This document shows, piece by piece, positions 1 through 9,736 of a stretch of DNA of 64,000 nucleotides (position 1 is the stretch's first letter; each line of letters opens with the position of its first letter). Source of the DNA: Marinoscillum sp040218045 (lineage in GTDB: Bacteria; Bacteroidota; Bacteroidia; Cytophagales; Cyclobacteriaceae); contig JAVJQA010000040.1 in NCBI GenBank assembly GCA_040218045.1, forward strand, positions 1-64,000. Reading direction: 5' to 3'. Both the position numbers and the translations under genes were made by a program. The notes beneath the pieces are model-generated. The model was not told the origin of the DNA. It was given only the letters and a program-made list of their open reading frames with translations, and did no database searches.

Positions 1-403
1 TGAGATCGGCAATTGTATTTACTAGGAAAGGTATGAGTTCTTTTGAATCAATAACATTGCAAATGATACTCTTTTAAATTTCCGGTCCAAATTATTGATC
101 TACTTTTCTTTTTTAAAAATCAATAGCGCCTGAGTAGTTACAAAAACTTTTATTGGTTATTTATAATGGCGTGGTATTTCCAAGACTATTTTCAACGCTT
201 TTAAAAAGATTAGAGATGAATCGGATGATAACAGACACATCACCAACAGCGCTCTTGAATTGGCTATATCTTCCTTGGTCGTCGGCGTATAAGGTTGTAG
301 TACTTCCTGTTAACAAGGAAGTATAATTTCTAATTGGAAAAACTAGGTTCTTACTATTTATAAATACTCAACTTCTGTCTCTTTTAGTTAACTTCCCCGG
401 TGG
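1..403. other. Non-coding stretch at the window edge
   Basis: I see no open frame of useful length, no tRNA-like cloverleaf and no clear terminator here. The sequence is AT-rich. It presumably holds the 5' region of the DUF1080 gene that follows, but I cannot place a promoter with confidence. Confidence 0.5.
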
Positions 404-442
404 ATGATTTCATGTTGGGGAAATTCTACATTTTTAAGAACC

Positions 443-1264
443 ATGAGTATTATGAAGATTATTTTGAGCCTTGGGTTGATAATTGTTTTTGGAACTTGCT
501 TTTCCCAAGAGGAACAGCTTAAAGAACGTATATCTCAGCCAAGTACTACAGAAGTGTACCAGGATGTGCCAATAGTGAGTCCAGGAATAACAACCGAACC
601 TCCCTCTGATGCTATTGTCTTATTTGATGGAAATAATATTAAAGAATGGAGGAGTTTGAAATTAAAATCTCCAGCGAAGATTGAGGAGGTGAAATCCTAT
701 ATTTCGCAATATGGAAATAAACAAGGATTGGAAGATGCTCCATGGCAAATAGATCAAGGTGAGCTGGTAGTGCTACCAGGAACAGGCGCTATCCATACCC
801 AAAGGGATTTTGGCGATATACAACTTCATCTCGAATGGCTAGCTCCTGTGGCAGAAGGCAAACGCGGACAACAATACAGTAATAGCGGGATTTTTTTGAT
901 GGGATTATATGAAATTCAAATCCTCAATTCATTCGAAAATCAAACCTACAGCAATGGTCAGGCGGGATCAATTTATAAGCAACATGCTCCACTGGCCAAT
1001 GCCTCAAGACCGGCTGGCGAGTGGCAGGTTTATGATCTTGTATTCACTGCACCTCGTTTTTCAGAGAAGGGATCACTGATAATTCCGGCCATGATTACCT
1101 TGTTTCATAATGGCGTCCTTGTTCAGCATAATACTCCTATAATTGGCCCGACACTCTATATAGGATCAAGTCATTATATACCTCATAAGGAAAAATTGCC
1201 ATTGATGATTCAGGATCATGGGGATGAGATACGGTTTAGAAACATCTGGTTAAGAGAGCTTTAA
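443..1264 (+). CDS. Secreted DUF1080 (3-keto-disaccharide hydrolase-type) protein
   Basis: The protein has an N-terminal hydrophobic signal (MKIILSLGLIIVFGTCFS) followed by a jelly-roll domain of the DUF1080 family. The family signature VLFDGNNIKEW appears near residue 60 of the mature region, and later blocks NSGIFLMGLYEIQIL and PHKEKLPLMIQDHG are also typical. DUF1080 proteins bind or hydrolyse sugars and include 3-keto-glucoside hydrolases; the exact substrate here is unknown. I chose ATG 443 (452 is equally possible) because the longer frame from 404 would put 13 polar residues ahead of the signal peptide. The gene stands alone, transcribed toward the minus-strand uxaA block, so context says little about its role. 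Family assignment is firm; the activity is not. Confidence 0.8.
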   Translation: MSIMKIILSLGLIIVFGTCFSQEEQLKERISQPSTTEVYQDVPIVSPGITTEPPSDAIVLFDGNNIKEWRSLKLKSPAKIEEVKSYISQYGNKQGLEDAPWQIDQGELVVLPGTGAIHTQRDFGDIQLHLEWLAPVAEGKRGQQYSNSGIFLMGLYEIQILNSFENQTYSNGQAGSIYKQHAPLANASRPAGEWQVYDLVFTAPRFSEKGSLIIPAMITLFHNGVLVQHNTPIIGPTLYIGSSHYIPHKEKLPLMIQDHGDEIRFRNIWLREL

Positions 1265-1481
1265 ACCATTCTAACAGTAAGCGATTTAAAACGCACAACA
1301 CCTAAAACAAATCAAGAATATTTAATATATCAGTCCTCTACGGAGGCAATCACTAGGCCTTTCAGAGCATTGTGCAGGAGCAATTGAAGATGTGTTGAGG
1401 GATACGTTCTTTACAGAGATTCTGAAGGGAATCTTTATTTTGGGTTAAACAATGCTTTAAGACCGGCAGTAAATTAACCAA

Positions 1482-3131
1482 TTACAACGAGACCCCTCTC
1501 TTCCATGGTATAAAGTCATACTGCTCCAAGTCCATTGCCTTGGAGTTCTTTCTGCCACTTGCTATGTCAATAATAAAGTCAAGTATTTCCGCTCCCATGT
1601 CTTCTATTGTCTTTTCACCACGGATTACTGCTCCTGTATCTATATCTATAATGTCGGGCATTTTTTCGGCCAGTTTCGTATTGGAGCTTACTTTTAGCAC
1701 TGGGGTTACAGGGTTGCCAGTAGGTGTGCCCAGACCAGTAGTAAATAAAATAATGTTTGCTCCGGAAGCGGCAAGGCCGGTGGTTGACTCTACGTCATTA
1801 CCAGGTGTACATAGAAGGTTCAATCCCGGTTTGTTGGCGTACTCCGTATAGTCGAGCACATCAGCTACTGGAGATGTTCCTCCTTTTTTTGCGGCACCGG
1901 CAGACTTCATGGCATCAGTGATGAGACCATCTTTGATATTGCCCGGTGAAGGGTTCATATCAAATCCTGAGCCAGCATCTATCGCTGCCTTTTCATATCG
2001 GCGCATAATGTCCACAAACTTTTCTGCTCTGTCCTGATCATCCATACGGTCTATCAATTCCTGTTCTACCCCACAGAGCTCTGGAAATTCCGATAAGATT
2101 GCCTTACCACCGAGAGCTACCAAAAGATCGCTGGTATACCCGATAGATGGATTTGCTGAGATTCCCGAAAATCCATCAGACCCACCACATTCCAGACCAA
2201 TGGTCAGTTTGCTTAGCGGTGCAGGTTTACGTGTTTGTTCATTGGCTTCTGCCAATGCCATAAAAGTCCTGGTGATCGCGGCTTTGACAAGGTCTTTTTC
2301 GGTACCCATTGCTTGTTGATCAAGAATGATCACTGGTTTGTCCATGTCAGGATTCGTCCTCTTCAGCGCATCTGTAAACATTTTGATTTGCGCGTTTTGG
2401 CAACCGAGACTTAAAACTGTGGCTCCGGCAACATTCGGGTTGTTCACATAACCTGAGAGAAGCTGACAAAGGGTCTGAGCATCATCCCTAGTACCACCAC
2501 AACCACCCTGATGGGTGAGAAAGCGAATCCCGTCAATATTTTCAAAGATCCTTTTTGTTTTGGTGGGAGGTTCAGCTACAGCTACATCTAATGTAGTACC
2601 TCCATTGAGACTTCCGGTTTCATACTGATGTACCAACTGATCAACCAAACCAACATAAGGGTCTTCCTTCTCGAACCCCAATGCTTTGTTAAAAGCTTTT
2701 TTAATGGTGTCAATGTTCCTGTTTTCACAAAAAACCAATGGAAACACTAACCAGTAATTACCAGTACCTACCTGTCCATCTTTGCGATGATAGCCATCAA
2801 AAGTAGTATTTCCCCAACGGGAAACATCAGGGGCAGTCCATTTAAAGTTTGAGCTTTTATTTGAGCTGAAGGTTTCAGACTTGTGTGTAAGATTTTCTGT
2901 TGTGATCGCTTCGCCTTGCTTGATGGGTAACTTAGCCACTCCAACAATTACGTTGTACATGTGCACCTCATCATTCACATCAAAATCCTTCAAAGCAAAC
3001 TTGTGTTTCGCCTGAATAGAATGCTGGAGAATTGTCGAAATCCCATTTACATTAACCTCTGATCCCTTAGAAAGATCAGTTAGAGCTACTGCTACATCAT
3101 CCTTTTCGTGTATTGTTATTGCTTCGATCAT
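1482..3131 (-). CDS. uxaA: Altronate dehydratase (UxaA family, SAF domain fused)
   Basis: A 549-residue UxaA-type dehydratase that should convert D-altronate to 2-keto-3-deoxygluconate in the cytoplasm. The first ~95 residues form a SAF-type domain; the rest is the catalytic part, with the blocks LTHQGGCGGTRDDAQTL, LSLGCQN, GLECGGSDGFSGISANPSIG and TPGNDVESTTGLAASG. The conserved Cys residues in these blocks fit the iron-dependent family. It lies 4 bp downstream of uxaB on the same strand, so the two are surely co-transcribed and together take tagaturonate to KDG. Some UxaA homologues act on other sugar acids; because the neighbouring fucose operon lacks a fuconate dehydratase, a second role on L-fuconate is possible but unproven. 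KDG kinase and aldolase and UxaC are not in the window. Confidence 0.93.
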   Translation of the reverse strand: MIEAITIHEKDDVAVALTDLSKGSEVNVNGISTILQHSIQAKHKFALKDFDVNDEVHMYNVIVGVAKLPIKQGEAITTENLTHKSETFSSNKSSNFKWTAPDVSRWGNTTFDGYHRKDGQVGTGNYWLVFPLVFCENRNIDTIKKAFNKALGFEKEDPYVGLVDQLVHQYETGSLNGGTTLDVAVAEPPTKTKRIFENIDGIRFLTHQGGCGGTRDDAQTLCQLLSGYVNNPNVAGATVLSLGCQNAQIKMFTDALKRTNPDMDKPVIILDQQAMGTEKDLVKAAITRTFMALAEANEQTRKPAPLSKLTIGLECGGSDGFSGISANPSIGYTSDLLVALGGKAILSEFPELCGVEQELIDRMDDQDRAEKFVDIMRRYEKAAIDAGSGFDMNPSPGNIKDGLITDAMKSAGAAKKGGTSPVADVLDYTEYANKPGLNLLCTPGNDVESTTGLAASGANIILFTTGLGTPTGNPVTPVLKVSSNTKLAEKMPDIIDIDTGAVIRGEKTIEDMGAEILDFIIDIASGRKNSKAMDLEQYDFIPWKRGVSL

Positions 3132-3135
3132 GTGA

Positions 3136-4530
3136 TTAAATGTTGTAAATGACTTCCTTCATCTCGTCTGAAGTGATTGATTCGTAATGTTCTGATACTA
3201 AGTTGGTCAAACCTTTGATCTCTGTCAAATCCTGATCCCAAAAAGCAGTATTTGATAGTGCTTTTTCTACCAGTTGTCCAGCGCTTAGTGTTTTGTGAGT
3301 GTCAAAGAATTCCAGATTGGCGGCATCATCTTTCAATGGGAAGTTTCCACTTGAATACATTCTGATGAGACAAGCCAGTGAGAAAGAAAGTCGATTGGGC
3401 AACTCGCCATTTTTATGGTAGAAATCTAAAAACGTAGGAAGCACTCTTACTTTAAACTTGGAGATAGAATTGAGCGAGATGCTCATCAGTTCATGCCGGA
3501 TGAAAGGGTTTCTGAATCGCGCAATAACCTCTTCAGCAAATTCTTTTGGATCTTCACCAGAAATCTGGATAGTCGGCACAATTTCATCAAATATGATTTC
3601 CCTAATCAACTTGCCTACTTCCGGGTGATCAATGGTTTCACTTACAGTTTCCAATCCATACAAAAGGCCTATTGGAACCATGGAAGTATGCGCACCGTTC
3701 AGAATTCTTACTTTTTGGGTCCTGTAAGGAGTGATGTCATCAACATATTTCACATTGAGACCATGCTCATGTGCAGGGAAAAGTTGTTTTACATGGTCAG
3801 GAGCCTGAATCACAAAAAGATGAAATGCTTCTGATTTCACAATCAACTTGTCCTCTTCACCAATTCTTTTGGTCAATGCTTCTATTTCGTCTTTTGGATA
3901 CCCCGGTACTATTCGATCCACAAGTGTGTTGGCAAAAGAGCATGATTCATTGATCCAATTTTCAAACCCATCCCCAAGCTTCCAAAGCTGGATATACTGA
4001 GACACACAATTTTTAAGCTTAGTGCCGTTTTGTTCGATAAGCTCGCATGGAATAACGGCAATCCCTTTATCATTGGCTCCATTGAAGTGATCAAATCGAT
4101 GTTTTAAGAGTTGTGTGAGTTTTCCAGGAAAAGTTGTTGCCAGTTCATTAGCTTCTGGAACATCAGAATCAGCATAGATGATGCCTGCTTCAGTGGTGTT
4201 AGAGAATACAAGTGACACTTCAGGTTCTTCTGCAAGCTCGAAATATCCTTTCAAATCCTCAAATGGATTGATCGCTTTTGAAATGCAAGTGATTTTCCTC
4301 ACCTCATCAATAGTTTGATCTCCTTCAAGGCCTTGCCTTACATGATGGTAATCTCCATTCTGAGCTGCAAGCATTTGTACCAACCCTTTGTCCAATGGTT
4401 GGACAATGGCAACCGAACCTTTGAACACTTCTTTTTTATTGAGTACATCAATCATCCAATCCACAAATGCACGTAGAAAATTGCCTTCACCAAACTGAAT
4501 GGCCTTTATTGGAAAGTTATTTTTAGTCAT
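3136..4530 (-). CDS. uxaB: Tagaturonate reductase (altronate oxidoreductase)
   Basis: A 464-residue mannitol-dehydrogenase-superfamily enzyme that reduces D-tagaturonate to D-altronate with NADH in the galacturonate (Ashwell) pathway. The N-terminal nucleotide-binding start AIQFGEGNFLRAFVDWMID is characteristic of UxaB, and the block RILNGAHTSMVPIGLLYGLETV carries the catalytic His/Asn region of the family. Length matches UxaB. It is followed after 4 bp by uxaA and preceded by a LacI regulator 115 bp upstream. That gap holds a CG-centred LacI-type operator (4589-4602), which suggests local control by one of the two LacI proteins nearby. Confidence 0.92.
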   Translation of the reverse strand: MTKNNFPIKAIQFGEGNFLRAFVDWMIDVLNKKEVFKGSVAIVQPLDKGLVQMLAAQNGDYHHVRQGLEGDQTIDEVRKITCISKAINPFEDLKGYFELAEEPEVSLVFSNTTEAGIIYADSDVPEANELATTFPGKLTQLLKHRFDHFNGANDKGIAVIPCELIEQNGTKLKNCVSQYIQLWKLGDGFENWINESCSFANTLVDRIVPGYPKDEIEALTKRIGEEDKLIVKSEAFHLFVIQAPDHVKQLFPAHEHGLNVKYVDDITPYRTQKVRILNGAHTSMVPIGLLYGLETVSETIDHPEVGKLIREIIFDEIVPTIQISGEDPKEFAEEVIARFRNPFIRHELMSISLNSISKFKVRVLPTFLDFYHKNGELPNRLSFSLACLIRMYSSGNFPLKDDAANLEFFDTHKTLSAGQLVEKALSNTAFWDQDLTEIKGLTNLVSEHYESITSDEMKEVIYNI

Positions 4531-4588
4531 TGCTTTTCATCATTTTAGGTTCACACATTCAGATGTATGGGTAAGTTGCTAAGTTTTG

Positions 4589-4602
4589 CGTAAACGATTG
4601 CA
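4589..4602. promoter_or_regulatory. Candidate LacI-family operator upstream of uxaB
   Basis: The sequence CGTAAACGATTGCA matches 13 of 14 positions of the general CG-centred LacI-family half-palindrome TGNAANCGNTTNCA. It lies about 60 bp ahead of the uxaB start, in the gap after the LacI gene. The match is by eye only; a 14-bp degenerate pattern can arise by chance. Confidence 0.45.
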
Positions 4603-4645
4603 CAATGTTAGTCAAAAATCGTGAATTGTCTTTCATGGACTGTCC

Positions 4646-5680
4646 TTATCCAGCTATTTTTTCAAGTGAAATCTTGGATGAAGAGGCTCTGATTACCAAT
4701 TCCGGGTTCAATAACACCTTTCTCGGCTCTGTGTTTTTACCTTCTATGTGCTCAATAAAAACCTTAGCCACAGTGGTTCCCATTACCTTGCTTTTCTGAT
4801 CAACGGAAGTGAGTGTGGGGGTGAGGTATTGGGCAAAAGGGTCATTGCCAAATCCAATAACACCTACATTACCGGGTACGTCATACTTGTTTTCAGTTAG
4901 CCATTTTACGGCTCCAAGCGCAGAAAAATCTGAGGCTGAAAAGATTGCATCTGGTGGATCTGACTGGTTCATCAGTTTTTTCGTTACTTCTTTTCCTTTC
5001 TCCACGTCGCTGGCTACCTCTATTTGGTATTCCTTGACCAATGGTAAATTGTGGTCATGTAGTGCTGCTTGATATCCCCGGAATCTTTCTTTGAATATGC
5101 TCACCTTCTTGTTTCCAGAGTAAAAGGCAATTTTTCGATAACCATTTTTGACCAAGTGTGTCACAGCATTGTATGCACCACGGAAATCATCGATCACTAC
5201 AGAAGACGTGTTGATTTCTTCAGTGGATCTATCAAAAAGGATCAGAGGTTTGCCTTTGTTGATTACGTTTTGAAGGTGTTTGTAATTATCCGTTTCTCTG
5301 GACATAGAAATAATAATACCCGCGACCTGGGCTGATAGCAGTGCTTTCACATCTTCAATCTCATTGCTCACCTTTTCATAAGATTGGCAGATAATTACAT
5401 TGTATCCTGATTTTTTCACTTCTTCTTCAATCCCTCTAATTACGGAAGAAAAGAAAATACGATCTGCGTAAGGTACAATGATTCCAATGAGCTTGGAATG
5501 CCCTCTCCGTAAAGATGAAGCCATTGTATTTGGCTCATAGCCAAGTTCCTCCGCTTTCTTTAAAACCTTTTTCCTGGTTTTTTCGCTGATTCTTGGATTG
5601 TTATTTAAAGCTCTTGAAACAGTGGAGGCGGTGGTGTTGAGCGCTTTTGCTATTTCGTGAATGGTCGTTTTGTTTTTCAA
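4646..5680 (-). CDS. LacI-family transcriptional regulator (galacturonate block)
   Basis: A 344-residue LacI/GalR repressor. The helix-turn-helix is at residues 4-26 (TIHEIAKALNTTASTVSRAL), followed by the hinge helix (NTMASSLRRGHSKLIGIIVP) and a periplasmic-binding-like effector domain. It sits immediately upstream of uxaB-uxaA in the same direction and downstream of the pectinesterase, so galacturonate or a pathway intermediate is the likely inducer. A weaker CG-centred palindrome near 5820-5836 may serve autoregulation. The effector is inferred from context only. Confidence 0.9.
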   Translation of the reverse strand: MKNKTTIHEIAKALNTTASTVSRALNNNPRISEKTRKKVLKKAEELGYEPNTMASSLRRGHSKLIGIIVPYADRIFFSSVIRGIEEEVKKSGYNVIICQSYEKVSNEIEDVKALLSAQVAGIIISMSRETDNYKHLQNVINKGKPLILFDRSTEEINTSSVVIDDFRGAYNAVTHLVKNGYRKIAFYSGNKKVSIFKERFRGYQAALHDHNLPLVKEYQIEVASDVEKGKEVTKKLMNQSDPPDAIFSASDFSALGAVKWLTENKYDVPGNVGVIGFGNDPFAQYLTPTLTSVDQKSKVMGTTVAKVFIEHIEGKNTEPRKVLLNPELVIRASSSKISLEKIAG

Positions 5681-5862
5681 ATTATTTTTAGTGTGATCAA
5701 AAGTGGTGGTTATTTATCCGACTCAATACGACCGCTAATTTCCTCTTACTTAATCATTTAAAGAAATATTAGGAGCACAAATGTTAAAGAGAACATATTT
5801 TTAGATCAGTAGTGGTTGAAAAAACGTTCTCGTAAGGTAAATAAGTGCCACCATAGTGGTAC

Positions 5863-6813
5863 CTAATCACCTTCCTTTGGATCCCAATTGCCATAAACTT
5901 TGGAGGGTGTTAAAGCTTCCGCATTCTCTTTACTGGCAACAGAAGCCCATTCAACTCTTTTTTGATCATTTGCACCTGGCCCAGAAGACCCATATTCTGC
6001 ATAACGTACTGTTCGTTCTTTTTCTTCATCACCCCAATTGTGCCAACCTGCAGCTTTAATGTGTGACTCCATCCGGCAGTGAATAAAAATGGTACTGGCA
6101 AATGATCTCCAGGGCCTTCCGAGGTATACAGCGTTGATGCCATCCTCAGCTAATAGTTGACAATTCAAGAATACAAATCCATATTCTACATTCTCTGGTG
6201 TGGAAGCCGCAGTAATATATGAATTTGACTTACTCACAATTTCACAGTCATCAAATACCACAGTGGCTTCACCAAAGATAAAGTCAGTGGAGCCTGAGAT
6301 CTGACAACCCAATAAGTAACTCCTAAAACCTTCTCCGGCAGCATAAAAGGTGTCCTGATGACCATCAATATTACAATTTTTGACCTTGATCCGATCACCT
6401 TCCAGATGGAGTGCAATAGCTTGCCCAACTGGCCCTGCTGAATTGGTAATTGATAAGTTTTCGAGAAAAACATCATTTGATTCTACTTTCATGGTGTAAG
6501 TATGGAATGTGCTATTTCGTCCTTTGTCGATTTTGCCAAAGTAATCTCCCCAGGTGATTATAGTACTATCCCTGGATTCACCTCTTATGGTTAGTCTGTT
6601 GTTCCAAGAGTAAATAATAACTTTCTCATTATAGGTTCCATTTCTCACTTCGATGGTTATGTCCTCATCAGGAAAAGCTTTAGTACTATTGATCGCTTCC
6701 TGAATGCTCGTGAAGTCGCCGTTTCCATTCAGGTCAACCACCATATGTTTAGCATATTGTGCCGTTAATGTCAGGTTGACTGAAAAGAGAAGGAGGAATA
6801 AAGAGCTGCGCAT
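5863..6813 (-). CDS. Pectinesterase (CE8), secreted
   Basis: A 316-residue pectin methylesterase that removes methyl esters from homogalacturonan. A signal peptide (MRSSLFLLLFSVNLTLTAQ) is followed by the right-handed beta-helix catalytic domain. Family motifs are present in order: NGTYNEKVII, QAIALHLEGDR, the catalytic-Asp block DGHQDTFYA, GSTDFIFGEA with the second Asp, and LGRPWR with the conserved Arg. It is the only gene between two LacI genes on the minus strand (49 bp after one, 182 bp before the next), so it is probably induced with the galacturonate genes. It would prepare substrate for the GH28 enzyme at 60.9-62.5 kb. Confidence 0.93.
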   Translation of the reverse strand: MRSSLFLLLFSVNLTLTAQYAKHMVVDLNGNGDFTSIQEAINSTKAFPDEDITIEVRNGTYNEKVIIYSWNNRLTIRGESRDSTIITWGDYFGKIDKGRNSTFHTYTMKVESNDVFLENLSITNSAGPVGQAIALHLEGDRIKVKNCNIDGHQDTFYAAGEGFRSYLLGCQISGSTDFIFGEATVVFDDCEIVSKSNSYITAASTPENVEYGFVFLNCQLLAEDGINAVYLGRPWRSFASTIFIHCRMESHIKAAGWHNWGDEEKERTVRYAEYGSSGPGANDQKRVEWASVASKENAEALTPSKVYGNWDPKEGD

Positions 6814-6862
6814 TGGTCAGTTGATTGGTGATTTCCTGAAGTCTAAGTTGGTAAAGATTAGC

Positions 6863-7873
6863 TCAACGAGTGCTTTCCCGAAGAATTAATTTTGGATTGA
6901 TTGTGATTTTTTCATTGCTCATAGGTTCATTCTTTTTCAGAATAGAGCAAAGTTTCTGCGATGCGAATTGTCCCATTTTTTGGCCATTCTGATGGACTGT
7001 GGATAGCTGTGGGGTCATATGTGTTGCCACAGGTTCATCTGAAAAACCGAACACGGCTATATCCTCAGGAATACGCTTTCCTAACCCCTGAAGGATGTTG
7101 ACTGAGTAGTTAGCCACATAGTCGTTAAAGACAAACAAGCCATCCATATCAGGGTGTTGAGCGATGGTTTTTTTCAAGAAATTTGAAATGGAATTGAGCT
7201 TTGATTCGTAGTAGTGAATTAAGGATTCGTCTATATCTAAATTTGATGCTTTTAGGGCATCCAGGTAGCCGTAAAGTCTATTGTTGCTATTGTTCAGGTT
7301 AATGCTAGCGGTGATGTGAGCTATTTTCTTGCACCCAGTTTCTATTAAATGATTTGTGGCGTTAAATGCTGCCTGGTGATCATTGGTGATAATTTTGGGG
7401 ACTGCCAGGAAATTAGCCACACGATCAAAAAATACGAGAGGCACCTCGTATTTCAGCAACTTCTCAAAATGATGAAAGTGTTTGGTTTCCATGGAAATGG
7501 CAGCCAGAACACCATCTACCCGATACTTCAAACAAGTTTCAATTGAAACTTCTTCACGCTGGAATGACTCTTTGGTATTGAAAAGCATGGTAGCATAGTC
7601 CTCGCTTTCCAGTACATTCTGAATTCCTTCAATGACCTTTGTATAAAAGTTGATCGTAAGATCCGGAACAATCACTCCAATCAATTTGCTTTTGCCATGG
7701 GACAATTGATTTGCTGAAAAGTTTGACTGATAGCCAAGCTGCTCCGCCAGGTTTTTCACTTTTTCTGTAGTCTCCAAACTTATGGCGGGATGGTTTTTTA
7801 GGGCACGCGATACAGTGGAGTGCGATAATCCAAGTTTCTTTGCCAGCTCTGTCATGGTTACATACTTTCCCAT
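6863..7873 (-). CDS. LacI-family transcriptional regulator, divergent from fucose operon
   Basis: A 336-residue LacI/GalR regulator with N-terminal helix-turn-helix (TMTELAKKLGLSHSTVSRAL), hinge (NQLSHGKSKLIGVIVPDL) and sugar-binding effector domain. It is transcribed away from the oxidative fucose operon (start 8024) across a 150-bp intergenic region and toward the pectinesterase, so it could control both. It is a clear paralogue of the LacI protein at 4646-5680, with different effector-domain sequence. I could not define its operator; no convincing CG-centred palindrome stands out between 7874 and 8023. Confidence 0.9.
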   Translation of the reverse strand: MGKYVTMTELAKKLGLSHSTVSRALKNHPAISLETTEKVKNLAEQLGYQSNFSANQLSHGKSKLIGVIVPDLTINFYTKVIEGIQNVLESEDYATMLFNTKESFQREEVSIETCLKYRVDGVLAAISMETKHFHHFEKLLKYEVPLVFFDRVANFLAVPKIITNDHQAAFNATNHLIETGCKKIAHITASINLNNSNNRLYGYLDALKASNLDIDESLIHYYESKLNSISNFLKKTIAQHPDMDGLFVFNDYVANYSVNILQGLGKRIPEDIAVFGFSDEPVATHMTPQLSTVHQNGQKMGQFASQKLCSILKKNEPMSNEKITINPKLILRESTR

Positions 7874-8023
7874 GAGTTAAAGATATTGTGCACGCCTGTG
7901 CATCACAACTATTTTGAACTATTGTTGATAAACTGGCGCATCAATGCTAATTACGCAGTGACAAGGCTCATTTGGAGTTCTGAATTAATAGGATTGAAAT
8001 GAATCCCGAGTTAATATAAGGTG

Positions 8024-8800
8024 ATGAAGAAATTTGATTTAACAGGAAAGAAGGCAGTTGTAACTGGTGGTGGAAGTGGAATAGGGCGAGCAATTGCAAT
8101 CACTCTTGCTGGTAATGATGCAGAGGTGATCATTTTGGATATGGATCTGGACTCAGCGGAAAGTGTAGTTTCTGAGATTAAATTATCGGGTGGTAAGGCG
8201 TCTGCTTTTAAATGCAACGTGGCTTCAGGAGAAGATACACAGCAAGCATTTGAGCTTGCCCTTGCAGGAGGAGCACTTGATATACTCATCAATAATGCAG
8301 GGATAGCACATGTGGGGAATGTTTCAAGTACTTCAGAAGAGGATTTTGATCGAGTTTGTAGTGTCAATATCAAAGGTGTTTTTAATTGCCTAAAAGCTGG
8401 TCTTGAAGCCATGAAAATCAATGGGGGAGCTGTGGTGAACATTTCATCTGTGGCTGCACACGTAGGTGTATCTGATCGGTTTGCCTATTCCACAAGTAAA
8501 GGAGCTGTACATGCTATGACTTTGTCAGTTGCGAAGGATTATCTAAGTTATGGAATCCGTTGCAACAGCATATCCCCGGGAAGAGTCCATACACCATTTG
8601 TGGATGGTTTCCTGGCCAAAAATTATCCGGGCAATGAAAAAGAGATGTTTGAGACTTTATCTAAGACCCAGCCAATAGGGCGGATGGGAAAACCGGATGA
8701 AATTGGGTCATTGGTGCTTTACCTGTGTTCTGATGAAGCCTCATTCATTACAGGTACGGATTTCCCAATTGATGGTGGTTTTTTAACGCTCAATACATAG
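8024..8800 (+). CDS. SDR oxidoreductase, probable 2-keto-3-deoxy-L-fuconate dehydrogenase
   Basis: A classical short-chain dehydrogenase of about 258 residues. It has the NAD-binding motif TGGGSGIGRAIA, the NNAG motif (LINNAGIAHVG), catalytic Ser in NISSVAA, and the YSTSK active-site Tyr/Lys. First gene of the seven-gene operon. Followed by a fumarylacetoacetate-hydrolase-like enzyme, it fits the step that oxidises 2-keto-3-deoxy-L-fuconate to the 2,4-diketo acid in the non-phosphorylating fucose pathway. The open frame begins at a GTG (8021), but ATG 8024 is the more natural start. SDR substrate calls from sequence are weak; the role rests on the operon. Confidence 0.85.
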   Translation: MKKFDLTGKKAVVTGGGSGIGRAIAITLAGNDAEVIILDMDLDSAESVVSEIKLSGGKASAFKCNVASGEDTQQAFELALAGGALDILINNAGIAHVGNVSSTSEEDFDRVCSVNIKGVFNCLKAGLEAMKINGGAVVNISSVAAHVGVSDRFAYSTSKGAVHAMTLSVAKDYLSYGIRCNSISPGRVHTPFVDGFLAKNYPGNEKEMFETLSKTQPIGRMGKPDEIGSLVLYLCSDEASFITGTDFPIDGGFLTLNT

Positions 8801-8887
8801 ATAACCGGATGCTTCAGGATGGACAACCAACGGATCGTTCTGAAATTCAATATCGAAATACGAACTTATAGTAATTGAATAGAAAAC

Positions 8888-9736
8888 ATGAAATTGATCA
8901 GATTTGGAGCTTTAGGCTCAGAAAAACCAGGAGTGGAAGTAGAAGGTATAAGATATGATGCCAGTCATCTGACCAGGGATTATGATGAAGATTTTTTCGC
9001 ATCAGGGGGATTGGAAAAGATGAAAAGTGAATTTGATCCGTCAAAGGCGGCTACAGTATCCAGAGAAACCAGGTTAGGTGCTCCTGTCAAGCGTCCTGGT
9101 AAATTGATTTGTATTGGGTTAAACTATCAAAAACACGCTGCTGAGAGTGGGATGGAAGCTCCCAAAGAACCAGTGGTTTTCTTTAAGGCTACTTCATCGA
9201 TAGTTGGTCCAAATGATCAAATTGTCATTCCAAAAAACAGTACCAAGACGGATTGGGAAGTGGAGCTTGCAGTGGTGATTGGAAAAAGAGCAAACTACGT
9301 CTCAGAAGAAGACGCTCTGGATTATGTAGCAGGATATGTACTTCACAATGATGTAAGTGAGCGTGCTTTCCAGTTGGAGCGGGGAGGGCAATGGGTCAAA
9401 GGGAAGAGCTGCGACACTTTTGCGCCATTGGGGCCATATATGGTGACCAAAGATGAGGTGCCAAACCCTAACAACCTGAACTTGTGGCTTACCCTGAATG
9501 GAAAGAAAGTCCAGAACGGAAATACAAGTGACTTTATTTTCAATGTTCAGGAAGTGGTGTCATATCTCTCTCAGTTTATGAGCTTAATGCCGGGGGATAT
9601 CATTTCCACAGGAACTCCTGAAGGTGTTGGGTTAGGGTTTAAACCTCCTGTTTACCTCAAAGAAGGTGATGTAATAGAGTTAGGGATAGATGGCCTGGGA
9701 CAAGCAAGACAGGCTGTAGTTGACTGGTCAGAATGA
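8888..9736 (+). CDS. FAH-family hydrolase, probable 2,4-diketo-3-deoxy-L-fuconate hydrolase
   Basis: A 282-residue fumarylacetoacetate-hydrolase-fold enzyme. The core begins with GKLICIGLNYQKHAAESG; metal ligands are visible in DWEVELAVVIG and in VLHNDVSER, and the conserved end block STGTPEGVGLGF is present. In the known oxidative fucose route this family splits the diketo acid into pyruvate and L-lactate, which agrees with the hydroxyacid oxidase at the operon's end. Its stop overlaps the next start by 4 bp (ATGA), indicating translational coupling. The fold is certain; the substrate is inferred. Confidence 0.9.
   Translation: MKLIRFGALGSEKPGVEVEGIRYDASHLTRDYDEDFFASGGLEKMKSEFDPSKAATVSRETRLGAPVKRPGKLICIGLNYQKHAAESGMEAPKEPVVFFKATSSIVGPNDQIVIPKNSTKTDWEVELAVVIGKRANYVSEEDALDYVAGYVLHNDVSERAFQLERGGQWVKGKSCDTFAPLGPYMVTKDEVPNPNNLNLWLTLNGKKVQNGNTSDFIFNVQEVVSYLSQFMSLMPGDIISTGTPEGVGLGFKPPVYLKEGDVIELGIDGLGQARQAVVDWSE

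Noticed and set aside
7874..8023. A GTGCAC/GTGCAT-containing sequence between the LacI gene and the fucose operon as an operator
   Set aside because: Only the outer five bases are palindromic (TTGTG/CACAA) and the CG-centred core of LacI operators is missing.
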